Of a stretch of 5,350 nt of DNA, positions 1-5,350 are shown piece by piece. The stretch comes from Pseudomonadota bacterium (GTDB lineage: Bacteria; Pseudomonadota; Alphaproteobacteria; Acetobacterales; Acetobacteraceae). The notes beneath the pieces were generated by a model. That model had not been told where the DNA came from and did no database searches. It worked only from the letters and a program-made list of their open reading frames with translations. A program made the position numbers and the translations under genes. Position 1 is the first letter of the stretch; each line of letters starts with the position of its first letter. The DNA is taken from contig JAKBCX010000138.1 of the NCBI GenBank assembly GCA_021807465.1, positions 1 to 5,350 of the forward strand, in the 5' to 3' direction.

Positions 1-904
1 TGAGGTCAGCATTTACGGCCCCTTCGCCGAAACCGTGCATGGTTCGCAACATAGCTGGTCTGGCCATGTGGGGCTGCAAACCACGGTAGCGGACCGGCTG
101 ACCTTAAGCGCGGCATTGCGTGACGACAGCGTTTCGAGTTTCGGCAATGCCATCACCTGGCGGTTGGGCGGGGCGTTCGCCATTCCAGCACTTTTCACCA
201 CGCTCAAAGCCTCGGTCGGCACCGGGTTTCTGGCACCGTCGCTTTTCGACCTTTATTACGTCGATGGCTACGGCGACCGTGGCAACCCGAATTTGAAACC
301 GGAATACAGCACGGGCTGGGAGATCGGGCCGGATTTCGCCTTGCCGCTCTTTGGCCGCGCCGATGGGCTGGATGTGTCCGTCACTTATTTCTCAACCCAT
401 ATACGCGACCTCATCCAATCGGTGCAGATGCCTGATTATACCTATATGGAAGAGAATGTGGCCCAGGCTTCGGCCAATGGTGTGGAAACTGATTACCATA
501 TTCGCCCGGCAAGCTGGCTGACAGCGGATGTGAATTACACCTATACCAACGCGGTTTCTAACACGACTGGCCAGCCTTTGCTGCGGCGGCCCAAAAATAC
601 CGGGAGCGTTTCGCTTACCATCACGCCGCTTCCCGGCCTGATGATTGCGCCGCAAGTGCAATATACAGGCCGGTTCTATGATTATCTTTATGGCAATAAC
701 GGCTACCCGGTTACCAGCAATGGCGGAATCGGAAGCTCCGATCCGGGAACGATTGTGAATCTCACCGTCAGCTATGCGTTGAACCCGGTTTTCACATTGT
801 TCGCCACTGGGCGGAATATTCTCAATTCACCATTCGAGGCCAGTAACGGGCTGCAGGTTCCTGGCGCCTCCATGCTGATTGGGATCCGGGCGGCGGCGGA
901 ATAG
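1..904 (+). CDS. TonB-dependent outer-membrane receptor, C-terminal part (BtuB-like)
   Basis: This is the 3' part of a gene entering from the left edge. The frame is open from base 2 and gives 300 residues ending at a TAG. It is the C-terminal beta-barrel of a TonB-dependent receptor, an outer-membrane channel that imports siderophores, cobalamin or similar ligands using TonB/ExbBD energy. The key signature is GFLAPSLFDLYY followed by GNPNLKPE (about residues 75-101 of the fragment), which is typical of the mid-barrel of BtuB/FepA-like receptors. After it come alternating amphipathic strands such as DGLDVSVTYF, WLTADVNYTYT and GTIVNLTVSYAL, and a penultimate-strand motif FTLFATGRNILN. The plug domain and TonB box lie outside the window. 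The protein ends in GIRAAAE and lacks the usual terminal aromatic residue. BtuB-like is the closest match, but the ligand cannot be inferred. The GTG at 35 is internal, not the start. Confidence 0.93.
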   Translation, partial: EVSIYGPFAETVHGSQHSWSGHVGLQTTVADRLTLSAALRDDSVSSFGNAITWRLGGAFAIPALFTTLKASVGTGFLAPSLFDLYYVDGYGDRGNPNLKPEYSTGWEIGPDFALPLFGRADGLDVSVTYFSTHIRDLIQSVQMPDYTYMEENVAQASANGVETDYHIRPASWLTADVNYTYTNAVSNTTGQPLLRRPKNTGSVSLTITPLPGLMIAPQVQYTGRFYDYLYGNNGYPVTSNGGIGSSDPGTIVNLTVSYALNPVFTLFATGRNILNSPFEASNGLQVPGASMLIGIRAAAE

Positions 905-915
905 GCGCCGCCCGG
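886..915 (+). terminator. GC-rich hairpin over the receptor stop codon
   Basis: CCGGGCGGCG (886-895) is perfectly complementary to CGCCGCCCGG (906-915), giving a 10-bp stem with a 10-nt loop. The loop contains the receptor's TAG stop (902-904). No T-run follows directly on either strand, so it is not a classical intrinsic terminator. It may act as a 3'-end stabilising or Rho-associated structure between two convergent genes. Confidence 0.5.
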
Positions 916-920
916 GTTAA

Positions 921-945
921 GGGGATGGGCTTACTTCCCATCCCC
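921..945. terminator. Hairpin over the htrA stop codon, convergent junction
   Basis: GGGGATGGG (921-929) pairs perfectly with CCCATCCCC (937-945), a 9-bp stem with a 7-nt loop. The loop holds the TAA stop of the - strand protease (931-933), and one arm encodes its last Gly-Asp-Gly residues. On the + strand it is followed by moderately T-rich sequence (tccgttcttg). On the - strand no U-tract follows. It is probably a shared transcript end for the receptor and the protease, with uncertain efficiency. Confidence 0.55.
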
Positions 946-2466
946 TCCGTTCTTGTCATTGCTCAGGTCCACACCAACAAACAGCGCCTGTCCCTGGCGG
1001 ATAACCCGCAGCAGCACCGCGCCGGAGCCGGATTTACGCGCGGCGTCGATGGCATTCACCGCCTGGGATGGGTCATGCACATCGGCCGAACCCACACCCA
1101 CAACCACGTCACCCGGCTGCAGCCCGGCCAAATCGCCGGGCGAATTGGGCCGCACCGCCGTAACAACGGCGCCGGATGTGCCTGTGGGCAGGTTAAGCTG
1201 GTTCAGCGCATCCGGGGTTAGCGGCGCCAGGGTCAGCCCCAGCGCCCCGTGCCCGTTTTCACCCTGCTGGCCACCGCCATTCTGCTGGAAGCCGGCATCT
1301 GGGTTGGCGGGCATGGTGGTTACCGCCACGCTCACATGCTGCTGCTTGCCGTCGCGCAGATAAATAATGTCCGCCTTGTGGTTGGGATCGACATTGGCAA
1401 TGTCCGAGGCCAGATCGCCGGGGCTGGTCACGGTTTCGCCATTCACCGAGATAATCACATCACCCGGCTTCAGCCCCGCACGCTCGGCCGGGCTGCCGGA
1501 AGAAACCGCGGCAATCAGCGCGCCATCCTTGGCCGGGTTGGCCATGGGCAGGCCCATCGCCTGCGCCATTTGCGGCGTGATCTGCTGCGCGGCCACACCC
1601 AGATAGCCGCGCACCACCTTGCCATTGGCGATGAGCTGTGCGGTGATGCGCTTGATGGTGTTGGAGGGAATGGCGAAGCCAATGCCGACCGAGCCGCCCG
1701 AGGGGCTGAGGATGGCCGTGTTCACGCCAATCACCTTGCCCTGCTGGTCGAAGAGCGGGCCGCCGGAATTACCCTCGTTGATGGGCGCGTCGATCTGAAT
1801 GAAGCGGTCATAAGGCCCGTCGCCAATATCGCGCCCCAGGGCCGAAACAATGCCCGCCGTCACCGTGCCATCCAGCCCAAACGGATTGCCCATGGCGATA
1901 ACCCACTCGCCAGGTATCACCTTCGTGGAATCACCCAGCTCGACATAGGGCAGCGGGTGGCCGACGGAAATCTTCAATACGGCCAAATCGGTCTTGGGGT
2001 CGGTGCCAATAATTTTGGCCGGATAGGTGTTCCCGTCAGACAAAGTAACCGTGACCGTGCGCGCATCTTTCACCACATGGTTATTGGTGACGATGATGCC
2101 CGACGAATTGATGATGAAGCCCGACCCCTTGGCCTCCACCGCCTGCGGCTGCTGCGGTGCGCCAAAGCCAAAGGGAAAACCGGGAATCTGCGGAAAACCA
2201 GGTGGCAAGCCCTGCTGGCCCTGGCCATTGTCACCGCCCTGATTATCCGATGCCTGATGCAGCTTGAGATGCACATCCACCGAGACAACGGCAGGGGAAA
2301 CAGCCTTCACGAGGCCAGAAAAATCCGGCACCGGGGTGACGCTTTTGGCCACGATGGCGGATGTATCCAAAGACTGATCGGCGGCATGGGCCGGCGGGCA
2401 AATGAGAGCGGTGCTCCCAAGCAATGCCAGCGAGAGCGCGGCGGCACGGGAAAGAGACTGGCGCAT
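931..2466 (-). CDS. degP: Periplasmic serine endoprotease, DegP/HtrA (Do) family
   Basis: This 511-residue protein is a full-length Do-family protease that degrades or chaperones misfolded envelope proteins in the periplasm. A Sec signal peptide is visible: Arg2 and Arg7, a hydrophobic core at about 11-22, and a likely cleavage after PPAHA (residue 28). The trypsin-like domain carries the triad His130 (TNNHVV), Asp160 (KTDLAVLK) and Ser234 (EGNSGGPL), with GNPFGL at 193-198. A Gly/Gln/Pro/Phe-rich loop (about 72-108) corresponds to the LA loop of DegP. PDZ1 spans about 285-385 (RGYLGV, GSPAERAGLKPGDVI). PDZ2 spans about 405-500 (GALGLTL, NSPGDLAGLQPGDVVV). A Gln/Gly-rich linker (about 388-406) joins the two PDZ domains. 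The start is supported by the signal peptide and by an AGGAG about 12 nt upstream. The gene converges on the receptor gene. DegQ or MucD would be equally fair names, because the sequence does not distinguish these subtypes. Confidence 0.97.
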   Translation of the reverse strand: MRQSLSRAAALSLALLGSTALICPPAHAADQSLDTSAIVAKSVTPVPDFSGLVKAVSPAVVSVDVHLKLHQASDNQGGDNGQGQQGLPPGFPQIPGFPFGFGAPQQPQAVEAKGSGFIINSSGIIVTNNHVVKDARTVTVTLSDGNTYPAKIIGTDPKTDLAVLKISVGHPLPYVELGDSTKVIPGEWVIAMGNPFGLDGTVTAGIVSALGRDIGDGPYDRFIQIDAPINEGNSGGPLFDQQGKVIGVNTAILSPSGGSVGIGFAIPSNTIKRITAQLIANGKVVRGYLGVAAQQITPQMAQAMGLPMANPAKDGALIAAVSSGSPAERAGLKPGDVIISVNGETVTSPGDLASDIANVDPNHKADIIYLRDGKQQHVSVAVTTMPANPDAGFQQNGGGQQGENGHGALGLTLAPLTPDALNQLNLPTGTSGAVVTAVRPNSPGDLAGLQPGDVVVGVGSADVHDPSQAVNAIDAARKSGSGAVLLRVIRQGQALFVGVDLSNDKNGGDGK

Positions 2467-2478
2467 TTTTATGGAAAA

Positions 2479-2483
2479 CTCCT
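2479..2483 (-). promoter_or_regulatory. Ribosome binding site of htrA
   Basis: The - strand reads AGGAG here, with 12 nt separating it from the ATG at 2466. That spacing is longer than optimal, but no other purine-rich site or in-frame start fits the signal peptide. Confidence 0.6.
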
Positions 2484-2561
2484 GAAGATGCCTTCTGTGA
2501 TGGCCGGACCGGCCCGATAACTGTTACTCAAATGCCACAGCCAAGACCCATTCTCAACCGT

Positions 2562-2589
2562 GTTACAAAAAAGGTTACACTTCTTAACC
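2562..2589. promoter_or_regulatory. Candidate operator upstream of htrA: tandem GTTAC half-sites
   Basis: On the + strand GTTACA occurs at 2562-2567 and again at 2574-2579, exactly 12 nt start to start and separated by an A-run. GGTTA (2573-2577) also pairs as an inverted repeat with TAACC (2585-2589). Read towards htrA, the core is GTAAC-N7-GTAAC. OmpR-class response regulators bind tandem half-sites about one helical turn apart, and E. coli CpxR uses GTAAA-N5-GTAAA upstream of degP, so the resemblance is suggestive. The site is about 95-125 nt upstream of the htrA ATG. A third GTTAC lies at 2523-2527. The regulator is unknown. Confidence 0.4.
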
Positions 2590-2598
2590 CCTCGAAAA

Positions 2599-2604
2599 AA
2601 TATA
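2599..2604 (-). promoter_or_regulatory. Possible -10 element for htrA (weak)
   Basis: The - strand reads TATATT, five of six matches to the sigma-70 -10 consensus, in an AT-rich patch. At 16-18 nt spacing I see no recognisable -35. If used, it would give a leader of about 125 nt and place the GTTAC repeats just downstream of the transcription start. A TTGAGA at 2552-2557 is an alternative -35, but no good -10 follows it. Confidence 0.2.
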
Positions 2605-2661
2605 GAGGCGAGGCTACCCGGCATCGCGCCCGCCCAATAGATAGGGCAAGGCGCGCGGCTG

Positions 2662-2684
2662 AAAACCCCGGCGCCCGGGCTTTT
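2662..2684 (-). terminator. Intrinsic terminator of the universal stress protein gene
   Basis: The 23-nt element has outer AAAA/TTTT arms, one C-C mismatch, a CCCGG/CCGGG inner stem and a 3-nt loop. On the - strand the GC stem is followed by TTTT, as expected for an intrinsic terminator about 35 nt after the stop at 2718. It is symmetric enough to work on both strands. Confidence 0.6.
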
Positions 2685-2717
2685 ATTGCACTGCCCGGCC
2701 TGGCCCCGTGGCATAAC

Positions 2718-3584
2718 TCACCGGTTCATTAAAACCGGCAATCGCGCATGCTCCAGCACATGGCGCGTAATGCCGCCAAGGATAAGCTGGCGCAGGCGCG
2801 AGGAGGTGGAATAAGCGCCCATGGACATCAGATCAGCCCCAAAATCCTCCGCGGCGGCCAGCAGCCCGGCGCCGGTAACGCCCTTGCGCGGGTAGAACTG
2901 CACCAATTCCGCCGCAACACCGTGGTGCGAGATATATTCAACCACATCCTCGCCCGAAGGGCCGGGGCGGCGGTACTGGTCACACACCAAAATCCGCACA
3001 GCCTCGGCCTGGCGGACAAAAGGCATTACCGAGGCCAGCGCCGAGGCGGCATTGGCGGTGCCGTTCCAGGCAATGGCCACGCGCTTGCCCAAAGTTTCCT
3101 GCGGCGCCACCGGGGCCAGCAGCACGGGGCGGCCGGAATCGAACAGCACCGCATGCAGGGCGTCGGCGGTCGCCACATCCTCACCGGCTTGCGGGTGTGG
3201 CACAATGGTAAGGTCGGCCAGCCGCGCGCGATGAGCGATCACCTCATCCTCGCGCCCGGCAAAGCAGGTGAAGCTGGCGCTTGGCTCGTCACGGCCGCGC
3301 AACGCCTCACCCACCGGCACCTCCGCCGCTTCCGCCGCCAGGGCAAACAGCTCTTCCAGGCTACGCTCGCGCGCGCCAGAAGCGCGCTCGGTCGCGCTCA
3401 TCATGTCCTCGATCATGGCCCCGGTCATGCCCTCGCCCACAAAAGGCGCAAATTCCTGGGAGCTGCGTATGTGCAGCACCTGCAAATGCGCATTCCAGCG
3501 CTTAGCCAGCATCAACCCGGTTTGCAGGGCGCCGGCGGCCGAAGCCGGGCTGCTGACCGGAAGCAGGAATTTACGGACAGACAT
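2718..3584 (-). CDS. Tandem-domain universal stress protein (UspA family)
   Basis: This 288-residue cytosolic protein has two consecutive Usp folds, the usual layout for alphaproteobacterial tandem Usps. Domain 1 (about 1-158) starts with KFLLPVSSPASAAGAL and ends with GRPVLLAP. Domain 2 (about 166-288) starts with KRVAIAWNGTANAASAL and ends with a nucleotide-loop region, DLMSMGAYSTSSRLRQLILGG (251-271), and then LPVLMNR. Usp proteins bind ATP or act as stress-induced dimeric regulators, and the exact role here is unknown. The usual G-2X-G-9X-G signature is altered: GAY is followed by Ser, and the stretch before GG is one residue longer. The ATG is supported by AAGGAGG five nt upstream. The gene lies between htrA and the FAD oxidoreductase in the same orientation, with a hairpin on each side, so it probably forms its own transcript. 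Confidence 0.93.
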   Translation of the reverse strand: MSVRKFLLPVSSPASAAGALQTGLMLAKRWNAHLQVLHIRSSQEFAPFVGEGMTGAMIEDMMSATERASGARERSLEELFALAAEAAEVPVGEALRGRDEPSASFTCFAGREDEVIAHRARLADLTIVPHPQAGEDVATADALHAVLFDSGRPVLLAPVAPQETLGKRVAIAWNGTANAASALASVMPFVRQAEAVRILVCDQYRRPGPSGEDVVEYISHHGVAAELVQFYPRKGVTGAGLLAAAEDFGADLMSMGAYSTSSRLRQLILGGITRHVLEHARLPVLMNR

Positions 3585-3589
3585 CCAGG

Positions 3590-3595
3590 CCTCCT
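3590..3595 (-). promoter_or_regulatory. Strong ribosome binding site of the Usp gene
   Basis: The - strand reads AGGAGG with 5 nt before the ATG at 3584. This is a near-perfect Shine-Dalgarno sequence that fixes the start. It is clearly stronger than those of the neighbouring genes and suggests efficient translation. Confidence 0.85.
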
Positions 3596-3613
3596 TTTTG
3601 TTCGTTCCCCCCG

Positions 3614-3619
3614 ACTATA
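3614..3619 (-). promoter_or_regulatory. Possible -10 box of the Usp gene
   Basis: The - strand reads TATAGT, five of six matches to the -10 consensus, about 30 nt before the ATG. This would give a short leader carrying the AGGAGG. No convincing -35 is present at 16-18 nt spacing (the best candidates are TAGTTT or CTAGTT), so an activator or an alternative sigma factor may be needed. Confidence 0.4.
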
Positions 3620-3652
3620 TGCGATGCCGCCGGAAAAACTAGGTGAGTGTTT

Positions 3653-3679
3653 CATCCGCCGCCTTGGGGGTGGCGGATG
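3653..3679 (-). terminator. Hairpin downstream of the FAD oxidoreductase
   Basis: CATCCGCC (3653-3660) pairs perfectly with GGCGGATG (3672-3679). Two further G-C pairs and one G-T wobble can extend the stem inward to a 5-nt loop. It lies 10 nt after the TAA at 3689-3691. On the - strand the hairpin is followed by AAACACTC, and a T-run occurs only after about 14 nt. It is a likely 3'-end structure but an imperfect intrinsic terminator. Confidence 0.5.
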
Positions 3680-3688
3680 GCGCGGCGC

Positions 3689-4942
3689 TTACAGCATGTC
3701 GCGCAGCCGGAACCAGGATGTGGCCAGCAGCAAGGCCGGGGTGCGGAGGGCAGGCCCGCCAGGGAAGCGCGAATGCGGGATGCGGGCGAACAAGTCGAAC
3801 CGCTCCGCCTGCCCGGCTATGGCCTCGGCCGCCAGCTTACCGGCCAGACCCGTGAGCGACACGCCATGACCCGAGAAACCATGGGCGAAGAGGATATTAT
3901 CCGCCAGCCGCCCAAAATGCGGGGCGCGGTTGACGGTAATGTCCACATTGCCGCCCCATAGATATTCCACCTTCGCATCTTTGAGCTGCGGGAACACGCG
4001 CTGGGCGCGGCGCAGCATGGAGGCGCCAAGGCTGGGCGGCGGCAAGGTGGAATAGGAAACACGCCCGCCGAACAACATACGGTTATCGGGCGAGCGGCGG
4101 AAATAATCGAGCACGAAATTCAAATCCGCCACGGCCTCGTTGCCGGGGATGAGGCTGGGCACGTCATCGCGTGGTTCCGTCGCCATAACGTAAGTGCCAA
4201 CAGGCATGATATAGCCTGCAAGTTTCTTCTCCAGCCCGCCAAGATAGGCGCCACCGGCAACAAGCAAATAAGATGCCCTGACGCGGTGTTTGCCAACATG
4301 CAGGGTGATGGTGCGCCCCTGCTCAACCTTGCTGACCGGCGCCTGGGCATAAAGCTGCGCGCCAGCCGCCTGCGCTGCCTTGGCCAGCCCCAGAGTGTAA
4401 TTATAAGGGTGGATATGGCCAGCAAGCTTATCTTCCAGCGCCGCGATGTAGCGCGGCGATGGCAGGCGCGCCTGCAACTCGGCCCCGGTAAGCAACCGTC
4501 CCACCGGCGCGCCAAACGCGGCCAGCTCCTCCTGCTCCTCGCGCAGGTCGCGCACCTGCCGCTCCTTCAGGGCCACATGCATATAGCCGCGCACAAGGTC
4601 GGCCGGAATATCAAAACGCGCGATCTGGTTTTGTAGCAGATCCACCGCCTCCACCGACATATCCCATAGCCGTTTAACCGTTTGTTCATCGGTTAATTGC
4701 CGCAATTTATGCAGCGAGCAGGCAAAGCCCGCCAGCGCCTGGCCGCCATTGCGGCCCGAGGCACCCCAGCCAATATCCTGCGCCTCCAGCAGCGCCACCT
4801 TGTAGCCGCGCTCGGCCAGGTGCAGCGCCGCTGAAACACCGGTAATGCCACCGCCGATGATCGCGACATCGGCAGTGGTATCACCGGCCAGGGTGCTGGC
4901 TGTAAGGTCAACTTTACGCGTAGCGTGATAATAGTTTTGCAT
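3689..4942 (-). CDS. FAD-dependent amine/amino-acid oxidoreductase, DAO superfamily (PuuB/OrdL-like)
   Basis: This 417-residue flavoprotein belongs to the DAO family. Its closest recalled relatives are gamma-glutamylputrescine oxidases (PuuB/OrdL; E. coli PuuB is of similar length). It opens with YYHAT, followed by the Rossmann dinucleotide fold VAIIGGGITG (26-35) and an acidic residue ending strand 2 (Glu53 in LLEA). The FAD-contacting GASGRNGGQ (60-68) is a hallmark of the PuuB branch. Further family features are GGAYLGG (230-236), LFGGRVSYS (290-298), YLWGGNVDITVNRAPHFG (327-344), the C-terminal FAD loop GFSGHGV (355-361), and the tail FPGGPALRTP ending in WFRLRDML. Such enzymes oxidise a secondary or primary amine to an imine or aldehyde, releasing H2O2, in the cytosol. 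No putrescine-pathway partners are visible, so the substrate is unproven. The ATG has only a weak AGGA about 11 nt upstream. The start is 28 bp from a divergent gene. Confidence 0.93.
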   Translation of the reverse strand: MQNYYHATRKVDLTASTLAGDTTADVAIIGGGITGVSAALHLAERGYKVALLEAQDIGWGASGRNGGQALAGFACSLHKLRQLTDEQTVKRLWDMSVEAVDLLQNQIARFDIPADLVRGYMHVALKERQVRDLREEQEELAAFGAPVGRLLTGAELQARLPSPRYIAALEDKLAGHIHPYNYTLGLAKAAQAAGAQLYAQAPVSKVEQGRTITLHVGKHRVRASYLLVAGGAYLGGLEKKLAGYIMPVGTYVMATEPRDDVPSLIPGNEAVADLNFVLDYFRRSPDNRMLFGGRVSYSTLPPPSLGASMLRRAQRVFPQLKDAKVEYLWGGNVDITVNRAPHFGRLADNILFAHGFSGHGVSLTGLAGKLAAEAIAGQAERFDLFARIPHSRFPGGPALRTPALLLATSWFRLRDML

Positions 4943-4970
4943 TCAATGTATCATCCTGTTAGCGGGAAGC
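4943..4970. promoter_or_regulatory. 28-bp divergent start region between oxidoreductase and glycosyltransferase
   Basis: The two start codons (ATG on the - strand at 4942, ATG on the + strand at 4971) leave 28 bp for both leaders. The - strand has AGGA (4954-4957), and the + strand has a weak GGGA close to its ATG. A GATAAT at 4927-4932 (+) could serve as the glycosyltransferase -10, but it lies inside the oxidoreductase coding sequence and has no clear -35. The - strand promoter must lie inside the glycosyltransferase gene or this gap, and I see no convincing one. Confidence 0.35.
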
Positions 4971-5350
4971 ATGGTACCCATCCCTCGTGTTGTTTATTCA
5001 GCTTGGCTGCAGGGGGTGGCGCAGGCGCCGGCCATGGTGCAGCTTTGCCTTACGCGCTGGGCGGAGCTTAACCCCGGCCACCAAATTCAGGTGCTCGACG
5101 CCCAAGCCGCCGCAGCGCTGCTTGCACCCTATAACATTCCCCCCGTGCCCGCCCAGGCACTCTCGGACATAGTTCGTGTGAAATTACTGCTGGACCATGG
5201 GGGCGTATGGGTGGATGCCACGCTTTTTCCCGTATTGCCACTGGATGCATGGCTACCAGGGCTTGTGGCTAGCACGGGTTTTTTCGCCTTTGCCCGGCCA
5301 GGGCCGGACCGGCCCATCTCTTCCTGGCTTATGGCGGCGGCGCCTGGTCA
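4971..5350 (+). CDS. Capsular-polysaccharide/GT32-like glycosyltransferase, N-terminal part
   Basis: An uninterrupted frame starts at the ATG at 4971 and gives 126 complete codons before running off the right edge. The order of motifs fits sugar transferases of the capsular polysaccharide synthesis (Caps_synth) and GT32 type. These are IPRVVYSAWLQG (4-15), then CLTRWAELNPGHQIQVLD (26-43), then SDIVRVKLLLDHGGVWVDAT (65-84), with LDAWLP after it. The GGVWVDAT stretch corresponds to the metal/nucleotide-sugar DXD region of this group, here V-D-A. The product would transfer a sugar to a cell-surface glycan or lipid acceptor. The next upstream in-frame codon of note is a TAG at 4932-4934, and no other start codon precedes 4971 in frame. 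The Shine-Dalgarno sequence is weak. Donor and acceptor cannot be told, and the C-terminal half is unseen. Confidence 0.8.
   Translation, partial: MVPIPRVVYSAWLQGVAQAPAMVQLCLTRWAELNPGHQIQVLDAQAAAALLAPYNIPPVPAQALSDIVRVKLLLDHGGVWVDATLFPVLPLDAWLPGLVASTGFFAFARPGPDRPISSWLMAAAPG

Noticed and set aside
392..661. An 89-codon - strand frame within the receptor gene
   Set aside because: It lies wholly inside a well-supported beta-barrel coding region, has no ribosome binding site of note and no recognisable domain.
2066..2300. Gln/Gly/Pro-rich segment of htrA as a possible repeat array or insertion
   Set aside because: It matches the variable LA loop expected between the N-terminus and the catalytic core of DegP proteins, and no DNA-level repeat units are seen.
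1249..2520. A 423-codon open frame on the + strand opposite htrA
   Set aside because: It is antisense to a protease with an intact catalytic triad. Its translation is rich in Arg, His and Gly with no recognisable domain, as expected from the complement of GC-biased codons.
2424..2732. A small + strand frame (102 codons) across the htrA leader
   Set aside because: The translation is basic and featureless, it spans the stress-gene terminator and the operator-like repeats, and no plausible ribosome binding site precedes it. The region is better read as regulatory.
2748..3869. A 373-codon open frame on the + strand opposite the stress protein and the end of the oxidoreductase
   Set aside because: It crosses two confident - strand genes and their gap, has low-complexity basic composition and no family motif, so it is a codon-bias shadow.
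931..4942. Single stress operon of oxidoreductase, Usp and htrA
   Set aside because: The 104-bp and 251-bp gaps each contain a hairpin or terminator, and the Usp gene has its own -10-like box and strong ribosome binding site. Co-transcription is therefore not supported by the sequence.
5068..5317. Short - strand frames (60 and 62 codons) near the right edge
   Set aside because: They are antisense to the glycosyltransferase frame, whose conserved motif order is much stronger evidence for coding.

Overview
The window looks like an ordinary chromosomal segment from a GC-rich alphaproteobacterium. The Do-type protease, the tandem universal stress protein and the PuuB-like oxidoreductase resemble those of Acetobacteraceae or relatives. 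That placement comes from recalled family resemblance, not a database search. All five genes appear intact where visible, and no mobile element, CRISPR array, tRNA or rRNA was seen.

Layout, left to right. (1) The 3' end of a TonB-dependent outer-membrane receptor (BtuB-like barrel) runs off the left edge on the + strand and stops at 904. (2) It converges on a DegP/HtrA serine protease on the - strand (931-2466). The 26-bp junction and the two gene ends form two GC-rich hairpins, each with a stop codon in its loop. (3) A 251-bp leader upstream of the protease contains tandem GTTAC repeats that look like a response-regulator operator, plus the terminator of the next gene. (4) A tandem-domain universal stress protein lies on the - strand (2718-3584), with a strong ribosome binding site and a plausible -10 box. 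(5) A 104-bp gap with a hairpin separates it from a PuuB/DAO-family FAD oxidoreductase, also on the - strand (3689-4942). (6) Only 28 bp from that start codon, a divergent + strand gene begins at 4971 and runs off the right edge. It encodes a capsular-polysaccharide/GT32-like glycosyltransferase with a GGVWVDAT motif.

The three - strand genes share an orientation. The gaps between them contain hairpins and separate ribosome binding sites, so they are more likely separate transcription units than one operon. HtrA and the universal stress protein both fit envelope or general stress handling, but nothing in the sequence ties the five genes into one pathway. I found no clear undescribed system. 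The points most worth a second look are the repeats upstream of htrA, the paired stop-in-loop hairpins, the very short divergent start region, and the glycosyltransferase start at the right edge.
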